Shown here: in pieces, positions 37,901 to 51,500 of the stretch | Layout: every line of letters begins with the position of its first letter | Position numbering within the stretch: the stretch's first letter is position 1 | From: Synaphobranchus kaupii | Lineage: Eukaryota > Chordata > Actinopteri > Anguilliformes > Synaphobranchidae | Length of the DNA stretch: 64,000 nt | Assembly (NCBI GenBank): GCA_029718625.1 | Contig: CM056389.1 | Location: 10,526,117 to 10,590,116, forward strand | Direction of reading: 5' to 3' | Notes under the pieces: generated by a model | Seen by the model: the letters and a program-made list of their open reading frames with translations, nothing else | The model's database searches: none | What the model was told of the DNA's origin: nothing | Translations under genes and position numbers: made by a program

Positions 37901-39192
37901 GGCTGCTGTAGGCAGCCCAAGTATTGTTCCTACTCACACTTCATATTATTATTATTAGTTGGGCTGCTGTAGGCATCCAAAGTATTGTTCCTACTCATAC
38001 TTTATATTATTATTAGTTGGGCTGCTGTAGGCAGCCCAAGTATTGTTCCTACTCATACTTCATATTATTAGTTGGGCTGCTGTAGTCAAGTATTGTTCCT
38101 ACTCATACTTCATATTATTAGTTGGGCTGCTGTAGGCAGCCCAAGTATTGTTCCTACTCATACTTCATATTATTATTATTAGTTGGGCTGCAGTAGGCAG
38201 CCCAAGTATTGTTCCTACTCATACTTCATATTATTAGTTGGGCTGCTCTAGTCATCCCAAGTATTGTTCCTACTCATACTTTATATTATTATTATTAGTT
38301 GGGCTGCTGTAGGCATCCCAAGTATTGTACCTACTCATACTTTATATTATTATTATTAGTTGGGCAGCTGTAGGCATCCCAAGTATTGTTCCTACTCATA
38401 CTTTATATTATTATTATTAGTTGGGCTGCTGTAGGCATCCCAAGTATTGGTCCTACTCATACTTTATATTATTATTATTAGTTGGGCAGCTGTAGGCATC
38501 CCAAGTATTGTTCCTACTCATACTTTATATTATTATTATTAGTTGGGCTGCTGTAGGCATCCCAAGTATTGGTCCTACTCATACTTTATATTATTATTAG
38601 TTGGGCTGCTGTAGGCAGCCCAAGTATTGTTCCTACTCATACTTCATATTATTATTATTAGTTGGGCTGCTGTAGGCAGCCCAAGTATTGTTCCTCCTCA
38701 TACTTAATATTATTATTATTAGTTGGGCTGCTGTAGGCAGGCCAAGTATTGTTCCTACTCATACTTCATATTATTATTATTAGTTGGGCTGCTGTAGGCA
38801 GCCCAAGTATTGTACCTACTCACACTTCATATTATTAGTTGGGCTGCTGTAGGCAGCCCAAGTATTGTTCCTACTCATATTTCATATTATTAGTTGGGCT
38901 GCTGTAGGCAGCCCAAGTATTGTTCCTACTCATACTTCAGATTATTAGTTGGGCTGCTGTAGGCAGCCCAAGTATTGTTCCTACTCACACTTCATATTAC
39001 ATTAAATTACATTACATTATAGGCATTTAGCAGACGCTCTTATCCAGAGCGACTTACACATCATTATATATTATTAGTTGGGCTGCTGTAGGCAGCCCAA
39101 GTATTGTTCCTACTCATACTTCATATTATTATTATTAGTTGGGCTGCTGTAGGCAGGCCAAGTATTGTTCCTACTCATACTTCATATTATTA
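31944..39192 (+). repeat. Block M copy 2
   Basis: It is colinear with M1 (+18,018) and with M3 (+13,605). Landmarks are GTAGTCAAG at 33172, GCAGACC at 37573 and the L2 tail at 38999. It also contains a 386-bp internal tandem duplication, with CCCATATTTC monomers near 35013 and 35399, seen as well in M1 (16995 and 17381). Confidence 0.85.
38999..39060 (-). mobile_element. L2-type 3' tail, copy 2 (in duplicated block M2)
   Basis: It matches copy 1 by eye over its whole length and has the same flanking monomers. It lies exactly 18,018 bp downstream of copy 1, so it arrived by the +18,018 segmental duplication and not by a new insertion. The GGATA-loop hairpin is intact. Confidence 0.82.
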
Positions 39193-40819
39193 TTAGTTGG
39201 GCTGCTGTAGGCAGCCCATGTATTGTTCCTACTCATACTTCATATTATTAGTTGGGCTGCTGTAGGCAGCCCAAGTATTGTTCCTACTCATACTTCATAT
39301 TATTATTAGTTGGGCTGCTGTAGGCAGCCCAAGTATTGTTCCTACTCATACTTCATATTATTATTATTAGTTGGGCTGCTGTAGGCAGCCCAAGTATTGT
39401 TCCTACTCATACTTCAGATTATTAGTTGGGCTGCTGTAGGCAGCCCAAGTATTGTGCCTACTCATACTTCATATTATTATTATTATTAGTTGGGCTGATG
39501 TAGGCAGCCCAAGTATTGTTCCTACTCATACTTCATATTATTATTATTAGTTGGGCTGCTGTAGGCAGCCCAAGTATTGTTCCTACTCACACTTCATATT
39601 ATTAGTTGGGCTGCTGTAGGCAGCCCAAGTATTGTTCCTACTCATACTTCATATTATTATTAGTTGGGCTGCTGTAGGCAGCCCATGTATTGTTCCTACT
39701 CATACTTCATATTATTATTAGTTGGGCTGCTGTATTGTTCCTACTCATACTTCATATTATTAGTTGGGCTGCTGTAGGCAGCCCAAGTATTGTTCCTTCT
39801 CATACTTCATATTATTATTATTATTATTATTAAGTATTGTTCCTACTCATACTTCATATTATTATTAGTTGGGCTGGTGTAGGCAGCCCATGTATTGTTC
39901 CTACTCATACTTCAGATTATTAGTTGGGCTGCTGTAGGCAGCCCAAGTATTGTTCCTACCCATACTTCATATTATTATTATTAGTTGGGCTGCTGTAGGC
40001 AGCCCAAGTATTGTTCCTACTCATACTTCATATTATTAGTTGGGCTGCTATAGGCAGCCCAAGTATTGTGCCTACTCATACTTCATATTATTAGTTGGGC
40101 TGCTGTAGGCAAGTATTGTTCCTACTCATACTTCATATTATTATTATTAGTTGGGCTGCAGTAGGCAGCCCAAGTATTGTTCCTACTCATACTTCATATT
40201 ATTAGTTGGGCTGCTCTAGGCATCCCAAGTATTGTTCCTACTCATACTTCATATTATTATTATTAGTTGGGCTGCTGTAGGCATCCCAAGTATTGTACCT
40301 ACTCATACTTTATATTATTATTATTAGTTGGGCTGCTGTAGGCATCCCAAGTATTGTTCCTACTCATACTTTATATTATTATTATTAGTTGGGCTGCTGT
40401 AGGCATCCCAAGTATTGTTCCTACTCATACTTTATATTATTATTATTAGTTGGGCTGCTGTAGGCATCCCAAGTATTGTTCCTACTCATACTTTATATTA
40501 TTATTATTAGTTGGGCTGCTGTAGGCAGCCCAAGTATTGTTCCTACTCATACTTTATATTATTATTAGTTGGGCTGCTGTAGGCTGCCCAAGTATTGTTC
40601 CTCCTCATACTTCATATTATTATTATTAGTTGGGCTGCTGTAGGCAGGCCAAGTATTGTTCCTACTCATACTTCATATTATTAGTTGGGCTGCTGTAGGC
40701 AGCCCATGTATTGTTCCTACTCATAGTTTATATTATTATTAGTTGGGCTGCTGTAGGCAGCCCAAGTATTGTTCCTCCTCATACTTCATATTATTATTAT
40801 TAGTTGGGCTGCTGTAGGC

Positions 40820-42360
40820 AGGCCAAGTATTGTTCCTACTCATACTTCATATTATTAGTTGGGCTGCTGTAGGCAGCCCAAGTATTGTTCCTACTCATAC
40901 TTCATATTATTAGTTGGGCTGCTATAGGCAGCCCAAGTATTGTGCCTACTCATACTTCATATTATTAGTTGGGCTGCTGTAGGCAGCCCAAGTATTGTTC
41001 CTACTCATACTTCATATTATTATTATTATTATTAGTTGGGCTGCTGTAGGCAGGCCAAGTATTGTTCCTACTCATACTTCATATTATTATTAGTTGGGCT
41101 GCTGTAGGCAGCCCAAGTATTGTTCCTACTCACACTTCATATTATTAGTTGGGCTGCTGTAGGCAGCCCAAGTATTGTTCCTAGTCATACTTCATATTAT
41201 TAGTTGGGCTGCTGTAGGCAGCCCAAGTATTGTTCCTACTCATACTTCATATTATTAGTTGGGCTGCTGTAGGCAGCCCAAGTATTGTTCCTACTCATAC
41301 TTCATATTATTATCAGTTGGGCTGCTGTAGGCAGTCCAAGTATTGTTCCTACTCATACTTCATATTATTAGTTGGGCTACTGTAGGCAGCCCAAGTATTG
41401 TTCCTACTCATACTTCATATTATTATCAGTTGGGCTGCTGTAGGCAGTCCAAGTATTGTTCCTACTCATACTTCATATTATTAGTTGGGCTGCTGTAGGC
41501 AGCCCAAGTATTGTTCCTAGTCATACTTCATATTATTAGTTGGGCTGCTGTAGGCAGCCCATGTATTGTTCCTACTCATACTTCATATTATTAGTTGGGC
41601 TGCTGTAGGCAGCCCAAGTATTGTTCCTACTCATACTTCATATTATTATCAGTTGGGCTGCTGTAGGCAGTCCAAGTATTGTTCCTACTCATACTTCATA
41701 TTATTAGTTGGGCTACTGTAGGCAGCCCAAGTATTGTTCCTACTCATACTTCATATTATTATTATTAGTTGGGCTGCTGTAGGCAGTCCAAGTATTGTTC
41801 CTACTCATACTTCATATTATTAGTTGGGCTGCTGTAGGCAGCCCAAGTATTGTTCCTAGTCATACTTCATATTATTAGTTGGGCTGCTGTAGGCAGCCCA
41901 AGTATTGTTCCTACTCATACTTCAGATTATTAGTTGGGCTGCTGTAGGCAGCCCAAGTATTGTTCCTACCCATACTTCATATTATTATTATTAGTTGGGC
42001 TGCTGTAGGCAGCCCAAGTATTGTTCCTACTCATACTTCATATTATTAGTTGGGCTGCTGTAGGCAGCACAAGTATTGTTCCTACTCATACTTCATATTA
42101 TTATTATTATTATTAGTTGGGCTGCTGTAGGCATCCCAAGTATTGTTCCTACTCATACTTTATATTATTATTATTAGTTGGGCTGCTGTAGGCATCCCAA
42201 GTATTGTTCCTACTCATACTTTATATTATTATTATTAGTTGGGCTGCTGTAGGCAGCCCAAGTATTGTTCCTACTCATACTTTATATTATTATTAGTTGG
42301 GCTGCTGTAGGCTGCCCAAGTATTGTTCCTCCTCATACTTCATATTATTATTATTAGTTG
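40820..42360 (+). repeat. Segmental duplication D4a, left copy (pairs with 52876-54416)
   Basis: Colinear with 52876-54416 at +12,056, checked at GCTATAG 40922 to 52978, CCCATG 41561 to 53617, GCATCCC 42131 to 54187 and GCTGCCC 42311 to 54367. It contains alternating TATCAG-GCAGTCC and GCTACTG monomers. Confidence 0.83.
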
Positions 42361-42517
42361 GGCTGCTGTAGGCAGCCCAAGTATTGTTCCTACTCATATT
42401 TCATATTATTAGTTGGGCTGCTGTAGGCAGCCCAAGTATTGTTCCTACTCATACTTCAGATTATTAGTTGGGCTGCTGTAGGCAGCCCAAGTATTGTTCC
42501 TACTCACACTTCATATT

Positions 42518-42579
42518 ACATTAAATTACATTACATTATAGGCATTTAGCAGACGCTCTTATCCAGAGCGACTTACACA
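42518..42579 (-). mobile_element. L2-type 3' tail, copy 3
   Basis: Same fragment and same insertion point. The first downstream monomer carries a private A-to-G change (TATTGGTTGGG instead of TATTAGTTGGG, near 42595) not seen beside the other copies. It is followed by a GCAGGCC monomer, as in copies 1 and 2. The related downstream copy is the one at 54867 (+12,349). Confidence 0.82.
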
Positions 42580-43680
42580 TCATTATATATTATTGGTTGG
42601 GCTGCTGTAGGCAGCCCAAGTATTGTTCCTACTCATACTTCATATTATTATTATTAGTTGGGCTGCTGTAGGCAGGCCAAGTATTGTTCCTACTCATACT
42701 TCATATTATTATTAGTTGGGCTGCTGTAGGCAGCCCATGTATTGTTCCTACTCATACTTCATATTATTAGTTGGGCTGCTGTAGGCAGCCCAAGTATTGT
42801 TCCTACTCATACTTCATATTATTATTATTATTATTATTAGTTGGGCTGCTGTAGGCAGCCCAAGTATTGTTCCTACTCATACTTCATATTATTATTAGTT
42901 GGGCTGCTGTAGGCAGCCCAAGTATTGTTCCTACTCATACTTCATATTATTATTATTAGTTGGGCTGCTGTAGGCAGCCCAAGTATTGTTCCTACTCATA
43001 CTTCAGATTATTAGTTGGGCTGCTGTAGGCAGCCCAAGTATTGTGCCTACTCATACTTCATATTATTATTATTATTAGTTGGGCTGATGTAGGCAGCCCA
43101 AGTATTGTTCCTACTCATACTTCATATTATTATTATTAGTTGGGCTGCTGTAGGCAGCCCAAGTATTGTTCCTACTCACACTTCATATTATTAGTTGGGC
43201 TGCTGTAGGCAGCCCAAGTATTGTTCCTACTCATACTTCATATTATTATTAGTTGGGCTGCTGTAGGCAGCCCATGTATTGTTCCTACTCATACTTCATA
43301 TTATTATTAGTTGGGCTGCTGTATTGTTCCTACTCATACTTCATATTATTAGTTCGGCTGCTGTAGGCAGCCCAAGTATTGTTCCTTCTCATACTTCATA
43401 TTATTATTATTATTATTAAGTATTGTTCCTACTCATACTTCATATTATTATTAGTTGGGCTGGTGTAGGCAGCCCAAGTATTGTTCCTACTCATACTTCA
43501 GATTATTAGTTGGGCTGCTGTAGGCAGCCCAAGTATTGTTCCTACCCATACTTCATATTATTATTATTAGTTGGGCTGCTGTAGGCAGCCCAAGTATTGT
43601 TCCTACTCATACTTCATATTATTAGTTGGGCTGCTATAGGCAGCCCAAGTATTGTGCCTACTCATACTTCATATTATTAG

Positions 43681-43736
43681 TTGGGCTGCTGTAGGCATGT
43701 ATTGTTCCTACTCATACTTCATATTATTATTATTAG
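43681..43736 (+). repeat. 56-bp monomer with GGCATGTATT deletion
   Basis: Right-arm deletion in a CCCATG-type background, giving GGCATGTATT. It is found here and at 56030-56085 (+12,349) only, whereas the equivalent older positions (22079 and 40098) have GGCAAGTATT. It is therefore a mutation that arose before the D4b duplication but after the split from the older copy. Confidence 0.7.
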
Positions 43737-44951
43737 TTGGGCTGCAGTAGGCAGCCCAAGTATTGTTCCTACTCATACTTCATATTATTAGTTGGGCTGC
43801 TCTAGACATCCCAAGTATTGTTCCTACTCATACTTCATATTATTATTATTAGTTGGGCTGCTGTAGGCATCCCAAGTATTGTACCTACTCATACTTTATA
43901 TTATTATTATTAGTTGGGCTGCTGTAGGCATCCCAAGTATTGTTCCTACTCATACTTTATATTATTATTAGTTGGGCTGCTGTAGGCTGCCCAAGTATTG
44001 TTCCTCCTCATACTTCATATTATTATTATTAGTTGGGCTGCTGTAGGCAGGCCAAGTATTGTTCCTACTCATACTTCATATTATTAGTTGGGCTGCTGTA
44101 GGCAGCCCATGTATTGTTCCTACTCATAGTTTATATTATTATTAGTTGGGCTGCTGTAGGCAGCCCAAGTATTGTTCCTCCTCATACTTCATATTATTAT
44201 TATTAGTTGGGCTGCTGTAGGCAGGCCAAGTATTGTTCCTACTCATACTTCATATTATTAGTTGGGCTGCTGTAGGCAGCCCAAGTATTGTTCCTACTCA
44301 TACTTCATATTATTAGTTGGGCTGCTATAGGCAGCCCAAGTATTGTGCCTACTCATACTTCATATTATTAGTTGGGCTGCTGTAGGCAGCCCAAGTATTG
44401 TTCCTACTCATACTTCATATTATTATTATTATTATTAGTTGGGCTGCTGTAGGCAGGCCAAGTATTGTTCCTACTCACACTTCATATTATTAGTTGGGCT
44501 GCTGTAGGCAGCCCAAGTATTGTTCCTAGTCATACTTCATATTATTAGTTGGGCTGCTGTAGGCAGCCCAAGTATTGTTCCTACTCATACTTCATATTAT
44601 TATTATTATTATTAGTTGGGCTGCTGTAGGCAGGCCAAGTATTGTTCCTACTCACACTTCATATTATTAGTTGGGCTGCTGTAGGCAGCCCAAGTATTGT
44701 TCCTAGTCATACTTCATATTATTAGTTGGGCTGCTGTAGGCAGCCCAAGTATTGTTCCTACTCATACTTCATATTATTAGTTGGGCTGCTGTAGGCAGCC
44801 CAAGTATTGTTCCTACTCATACTTCATATTATTATCAGTTGGGCTGCTGTAGGCAGTCCAAGTATTGTTCCTACTCATACTTCATATTATTAGTTGGGCT
44901 ACTGTAGGCAGCCCAAGTATTGTTCCTACTCATACTTCATATTATTATCAG

Positions 44952-45006
44952 TTGGGCTGCTGTAGGCAGCCCAAGTATTGTTCCTACTCATATTTCATAT
45001 TATTAG
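44952..45006 (+). repeat. Junction monomer: TATCAG followed by GCAGCCC instead of GCAGTCC
   Basis: Nearly everywhere a monomer ending in TATCAG is followed by one with GCAGTCC. Here it is followed by GCAGCCC with CATATTTC, which opens the stretch leading to the L2 tail. This indicates a join between two different parts of the array. The same arrangement at 57365-57419 is its duplicate. Confidence 0.65.
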
Positions 45007-45111
45007 TTGGGCTGCTGTAGGCAGCCCAAGTATTGTTCCTACTCATACTTCAGATTATTAGTTGGGCTGCTGTAGGCAGCCCAAGTATTGTTCCTACTCA
45101 CACTTCATATT

Positions 45112-45173
45112 ACATTAAATTAGATTACATTATAGGCATTTAGCAGACGCTCTTATCCAGAGCGACTTACACA
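45112..45173 (-). mobile_element. L2-type 3' tail, copy 4 (C-to-G tail variant)
   Basis: Same fragment, with a diagnostic change in the pentamer tail: the plus strand reads AATTAGATTACATT where copies 1-3 have AATTACATTACATT. Only the copy at 57525 shares this change; it lies 12,413 bp downstream, so this pair is linked by the last large duplication. Confidence 0.82.
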
Positions 45174-45535
45174 TCATTATATATTATTAGTTGGGCTGCT
45201 GTAGGCAGCCCAAGTATTGTTCCTACTCATACTTCATATTATTATTATTAGTTGGGCTGCTGTAGGCAGGCCAAGTATTGTTCCTACTCATACTTCATAT
45301 TATTAGTTGGGCTGCTGTAGGCAGCCCATGTATTGTTCCTACTCATAGTTTATATTATTATTAGTTGGGCTGCTGTAGGCAGCCCAAGTATTGTTCCTCC
45401 TCATACTTCATATTATTATTATTAGTTGGGCTGCTGTAGGCAGGCCAAGTATTGTTCCTACTCATACTTCATATTATTAGTTGGGCTGCTGTAGGCAGCC
45501 CAAGTATTGTTCATACTCATACTTCATATTATTAG

Positions 45536-45593
45536 TTGGGCTGCTATAGGCAGCCCATGTATTGTTCCTACTCATACTTCATATTATTATTAG
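45536..45593 (+). repeat. Chimeric junction monomer (GCTATAG front, CCCATG back)
   Basis: GCTATAG is elsewhere followed by CCCAAGTATTGTGCC; here it is followed by CCCATGTATTGTTCC, the sequence of another subfamily. The switch point coincides with the start of block M3. The identical chimera at 57949-58006 was carried along by the 12,413-bp duplication, so the exchange came first. Confidence 0.75.
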
Positions 45594-48500
45594 TTGGGCT
45601 GCTGTATTGTTCCTACTCATACTTCATATTATTAGTTGGGCTGCTGTAGGCAGCCCAAGTATTGTTCCTTCTCATACTTCATATTATTATTATTATTATT
45701 AAGTATTGTTCCTACTCATACTTCATATTATTATTAGTTGGGCTGGTGTAGGCAGCCCAAGTATTGTTCCTACTCATACTTCAGATTATTAGTTGGGCTG
45801 CTGTAGGCAGCACAAGTATTGTTCCTACCCATATTTCATATTATTATTATTAGTTGGGCTGCTGTAGGCAGCCCAAGTATTGTTCCTACTCATACTTCAT
45901 ATTATTAGTTGGGCTGCTATAGGCAGCCCAAGTATTGTGCCTACTCATACTTCATATTATTAGTTGGGCTGCTGTAGGCAGCCCAAGTATTGTTCCTACT
46001 CATACTTCATATTATTAGTTGGGCTGCTGTAGGCAGCCCAAGTATTGTTCCTACTCATACTTCATATTATTATCAGTTGGGCTGCTGTAGGCAGTCCAAG
46101 TATTGTTCCTACTCATACTTCATATTATTAGTTGGGCTGCTGTAGGCAGCCCAAGTATTGTTCCTAGTCATACTTCATATTATTAGTTGGGCTGCTGTAG
46201 GCAGCCCAAGTATTGTTCCTACTCATACTTCATATTATTAGTTGGGCTGCTGTAGGCAGCCCAAGTATTGTTCCTACTCATACTTCATATTATTAGTTGG
46301 GCTGCTGTAGGCAGCCCAAGTATTGTTCCTACTCATACTTCAGATTATTAGTTGGGCTGCTGTAGGCAGCCCAAGTATTGTTCCTACCCATACTTCATAT
46401 TATTATTATTAGTTGGGCTGCTGTAGGCAGCCCAAGTATTGTTCCTACTCATACTTCATATTATTAGTTGGGCTGCTGTAGGCAGCACAAGTATTGTTCC
46501 TACTCATACTTCATATTATTATTATTATTATTAGTTGGGCTGCTGTAGGCAGCCCAAGTATTGTTCCTACTCATACTTCATATTATTATTAGTTGGGCTG
46601 CTGTAGGCAGCCCAAGTATTGTTCCTACTCACACTTCATATTATTATTATTAGTTGGGCTGCTGTAGGCATCCAAAGTATTGTTCCTACTCATACTTTAT
46701 ATTATTATTAGTTGGGCTGCTGTAGGCAGCCCAAGTATTGTTCCTACTCATACTTCATATTATTAGTTGGGCTGCTGTAGTCAAGTATTGTTCCTACTCA
46801 TACTTCATATTATTAGTTGGGCTGCTGTAGGCAAGTATTGTTCCTACTCATACTTCATATTATTATTATTATTAGTTGGGCTGATGTAGGCAGCCCAAGT
46901 ATTGTTCCTACTCATACTTCATATTATTATTATTAGTTGGGCTGCTGTAGGCAGCCCAAGTATTGTTCCTACTCACACTTCATATTATTAGTTGGGCTGC
47001 TGTAGGCAGCCCAAGTATTGTTCCTACTCATACTTCAGATTATTAGTTGGGCTGCTGTAGGCAGCCCAAGTATTGTTCCTACCCATACTTCATATTATTA
47101 TTATTAGTTGGGCTGCTGTAGGCAGCCCAAGTATTGTTCCTACTCATACTTCATATTATTAGTTGGGCTGCTGTAGGCAGCACAAGTATTGTTCCTACTC
47201 ATACTTCATATTATTATTATTATTATTAGTTGGGCTGCTGTAGGCAGCCCAAGTATTGTTCCTACTCACACTTCATATTATTATTATTAGTTGGGCTGCT
47301 GTAGGCATCCAAAGTATTGTTCCTACTCATACTTTATATTATTATTAGTTGGGCTGCTGTAGGCAGCCCAAGTATTGTTCCTACTCATACTTCATATTAT
47401 TAGTTGGGCTGCTGTAGTCAAGTATTGTTCCTACTCATACTTCATATTATTAGTTGGGCTGCTGTAGGCAGCCCAAGTATTGTTCCTACTCATACTTCAT
47501 GTTATTATTATTAGTTGGGCTGCAGTAGGCAGCCCAAGTATTGTTCCTACTCATACTTCATATTATTAGTTGGGCTGCTCTAGGCATCCCAAGTATTGTT
47601 CCTACTCATACTTTATATTATTATAATTAGTTGGGCTGCTGTAGGCAGCCCAAGTATTGTTCCTACTCATACTTCATATTATTATTATTATTATTAGTTG
47701 GGCTGCTGTAGGCAGCCCAAGTATTGTTCCTACTCATACTTCATATTATTATTATTAGTTGGGCTGCTGTAGGCATCCCAAGTATTGTACCTACTCATAC
47801 TTTATATTATTATTATTACTTGGGCTGCTGTAGGCATCCCAAGTATTGGTCCTACTCATACTTTATATTATTATTAGTTGGGCTGCTGTAGGCAGCCCAA
47901 GTATTGTTCCTACTCATACTTCAGATTATTAGTTGGGCTGCTGTAGGCAGCCCAAGTATTGTGCCTACTCATACTTCATATTATTAGTTGGGCTGCTGTA
48001 GGCAGCCCAAATATTGTTCCTACTTATACTTCATATTATTATTATTATTAGTTGGGCTGATGTAGGCAGCCCAAGTATTGTTCCTACTCATACTTCATAT
48101 TATTATTATTAGTTGGGCTGCTGTAGGCAGCCCAAGTATTGTTCCTACTCACACTTCATATTATTAGTTGGGCTGCTGTAGGCAGCCCAAGTATTGTTCC
48201 TACTCATACTTCATATTATTATTAGTTGGGCTGCTGTAGGCAGCCCATGTATTGTTCCTACTCATACTTCATATTATTATTAGTTGGGCTGCTGTATTGT
48301 TCCTACTCATACTTCATATTATTAGTTGGGCTGCTGTAGGCAGCCCATGTATTGTTCCTACTCATACTTCATATTATTATTAGTTGGGCTGCTGTATTGT
48401 TCCTACTCATACTTCATATTATTAGTTGGGCTGCTGTAGGCAGCCCAAGTATTGTTCCTTCTCATACTTCATATTATTATTATTATTATTAAGTATTGTT

Positions 48501-51500
48501 CCTACTCATACTTCATATTATTATTAGTTGGGCTGGTGTAGGCAGCCCAAGTATTGTTCCTACTCATACTTCAGATTATTAGTTGGGCTGCTGTAGGCAG
48601 CACAAGTATTGTTCCTACCCATATTTCATATTATTATTATTAGTTGGGCTGCTGTAGGCAGCCCAAGTATTGTTCCTACTCATACTTCATATTATTATCA
48701 GTTGGGCTGCTGTAGGCAGTCCAAGTATTGTTCCTACTCATACTTCATATTATTAGTTGGGCTGCTGTAGGCAGCCCAAGTATTGTTCCTAGTCATACTT
48801 CATATTATTAGTTGGGCTGCTGTAGGCAGCCCAAGTATTGTTCCTTCTCATACTTCATATTATTATTATTATTATTAAGTATTGTTCCTACTCATACTTC
48901 ATATTATTATTAGTTGGGCTGGTGTAGGCAGCCCAAGTATTGTTCCTACTCATACTTCAGATTATTAGTTGGGCTGCTGTAGGCAGCACAAGTATTGTTC
49001 CTACCCATATTTCATATTATTATTATTAGTTGGGCTGCTGTAGGCAGCCCAAGTATTGTTCCTACTCATACTTCATATTATTAGTTGGGCTGCTGTAGGC
49101 AGCCCAAGTATTGTTCCTACTCATACTTCATATTATTATCAGTTGGGCTGCTGTAGGCAGTCCAAGTATTGTTCCTACTCATACTTCATATTATTAGTTG
49201 GGCTGCTGTAGGCAGCCCAAGTATTGTTCCTAGTCATACTTCATATTATTAGTTGGGCTGCTGTAGGCAGCCCAAGTATTGTTCCTACTCATACTTCATA
49301 TTATTAGTTGGGCTGCTGTAGGCAGCCCAAGTATTGTTCCTACTCATACTTCATATTATTAGTTGGGCTGCTGTAGGCAGCCCAAGTATTGTTCCTACTC
49401 ATACTTCATATTATTAGTTGGGCTGCTGTAGGCAGCACAAGTATTGTTCCTACTCATACTTCATATTATTATTATTATTATTAGTTGGGCTGCTGTAGGC
49501 AGCCCAAGTATTGTTCCTACTCATACTTCATATTATTATTAGTTGGGCTGCTGTAGGCAGCCCAAGTATTGTTCCTACTCACACTTCATATTATTATTAT
49601 TAGTTGGGCTGCTGTAGGCATCCAAAGTATTGTTCCTACTCATACTTTATATTATTACTAGTTGGGCTGCTGTAGGCAGCCCAAGTATTGTTCCTACTCA
49701 TACTTCATATTATTAGTTGGGCTGCTGTAGTCAAGTATTGTTCCTACTCATACTTCATATTATTAGTTGGGCTGCTGTAGGCAAGTATTGTTCCTACTCA
49801 TACTTCATATTATTATTATTATTAGTTGGGCTGATGTAGGCAGCCCAAGTATTGTTCCTACTCATACTTCATATTATTATTATTAGTTGGGCTGCTGTAG
49901 GCAGCCCAAGTATTGTTCCTACTCACACTTCATATTATTAGTTGGGCTGCTGTAGGCAGCCCAAGTATTGTTCCTACTCATACTTCATATTATTATTAGT
50001 TGGGCTGCTGTAGGCAGCCCATGTATTGTTCCTACTCATACTTCATATTATTATTAGTTGGGCTGCTGTATTGTTCCTACTCATACTTCATATTATTAGT
50101 TGGGCTGCTGTAGGCAGCCCAAGTATTGTTCCTTCTCATACTTCATATTATTATTATTATTATTAAGTATTGTTCCTACTCATACTTCATATTATTATTA
50201 GTTGGGCTGGTGTAGGCAGCCCAAGTATTGTTCCTACTCATACTTCAGATTATTAGTTGGGCTGCTGTAGGCAGCCCAAGTATTGTTCCTACCCATACTT
50301 CATATTATTATTATTAGTTGGGCTGCTGTAGGCAGCCCAAGTATTGTTCCTACTCATACTTCATATTATTAGTTGGGCTGCTATAGGCAGCCCAAGTATT
50401 GTGCCTACTCATACTTCATATTATTAGTTGGGCTGCTGTAGGCAGCCCAAGTATTGTTCCTACTCATACTTCATATTATTAGTTGGGCTGCTGTAGGCAG
50501 CCCAAGTATTGTTCCTACTCATACTTCATATTATTATCAGTTGGGCTGCTGTAGGCAGTCCAAGTATTGTTCCTACTCATACTTCATATTATTAGTTGGG
50601 CTGCTGTAGGCAGCCCAAGTATTGTTCCTACTCATACTTCATATTATTAGTTGGGCTGCTGTAGGCAGCCCAAGTATTGTTCCTACTCATACTTCATATT
50701 ATTATCAGTTGGGCTGCTGTAGGCAGTCCAAGTATTGTTCCTACTCATACTTCATATTATTAGTTGGGCAACTGTAGGCAGCCCAAGTATTGTTCCTACT
50801 CATACTTCATATTATTATCAGTTGGGCTGCTGTAGGCAGTCCAAGTATTGTTCCTACTCATACTTCATATTATTAGTTGGGCTGCTGTAGGCAGCCCAAG
50901 TATTGTTCCTAGTCATACTTCATATTATTTGTTGGGCTGCTGTAGGCAGCCCAAGTATTGTTCCTACTCATACTTCATATTATTAGTTGGGCTGCTGTAG
51001 GCAGCCCAAGTATTGTTCCTACTCATACTTCATATTATTATCAGTTGGGCTGCTGTAGGCAGTCCAAGTATTGTTCCTACTCATACTTCATATTATTAGT
51101 TGGGCTACTGTAGGCAGCCCAAGTATTGTTCCTACTCATACTTCATATTATTATTATTAGTTGGGCTGCTGTAGGCAGACCAAGTATTGTTCCTACTCAT
51201 ACTTCATATTATTAGTTGGGCTGCTGTAGGCAGCCCAAGTATTGTTCCTAGTCATACTTCATATTATTAGTTGGGCTGCTGTAGGCAGCCCAAGTATTGT
51301 TCCTACTCATACTTCATATTATTAGTTGGGCTGCTGTAGGCAGCCCAAGTATTGTTCCTACTCATACTTCATATTATTATTATTAGTTGGGCTGCAGTAG
51401 GCAGCCCAAGTATTGTTCCTACTCATACTTCATATTATTAGTTGGGCTGCTCTAGGCATCCCAAGTATTGTTCCTACTCATACTTTATATTATTATTATT

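Larger units (their letters stand above)
28022..40958 (+). repeat. Segmental duplication D2, right copy
   Basis: This is the partner of 10230-22940. After 40958 the match continues to about 41210 with one extra 55-bp monomer here, then the two sequences part: the left continues into the GTTTCTAC unit at 23131, the right into TATCAG/GCAGTCC monomers. A private TATAATTAAG change near 34882 is not seen in the other copies of block M. Confidence 0.85.
42370..43970 (+). repeat. Segmental duplication D4b, left copy (pairs with 54719-56319)
   Basis: Colinear at +12,349, checked at CATATTTC 42395 to 54744, the L2 tail 42518 to 54867 and the rare GTTCGGCTG monomer 43352 to 55701. It ends where the right copy has extra GCATCCC/CTTTAT monomers. 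Confidence 0.83.
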
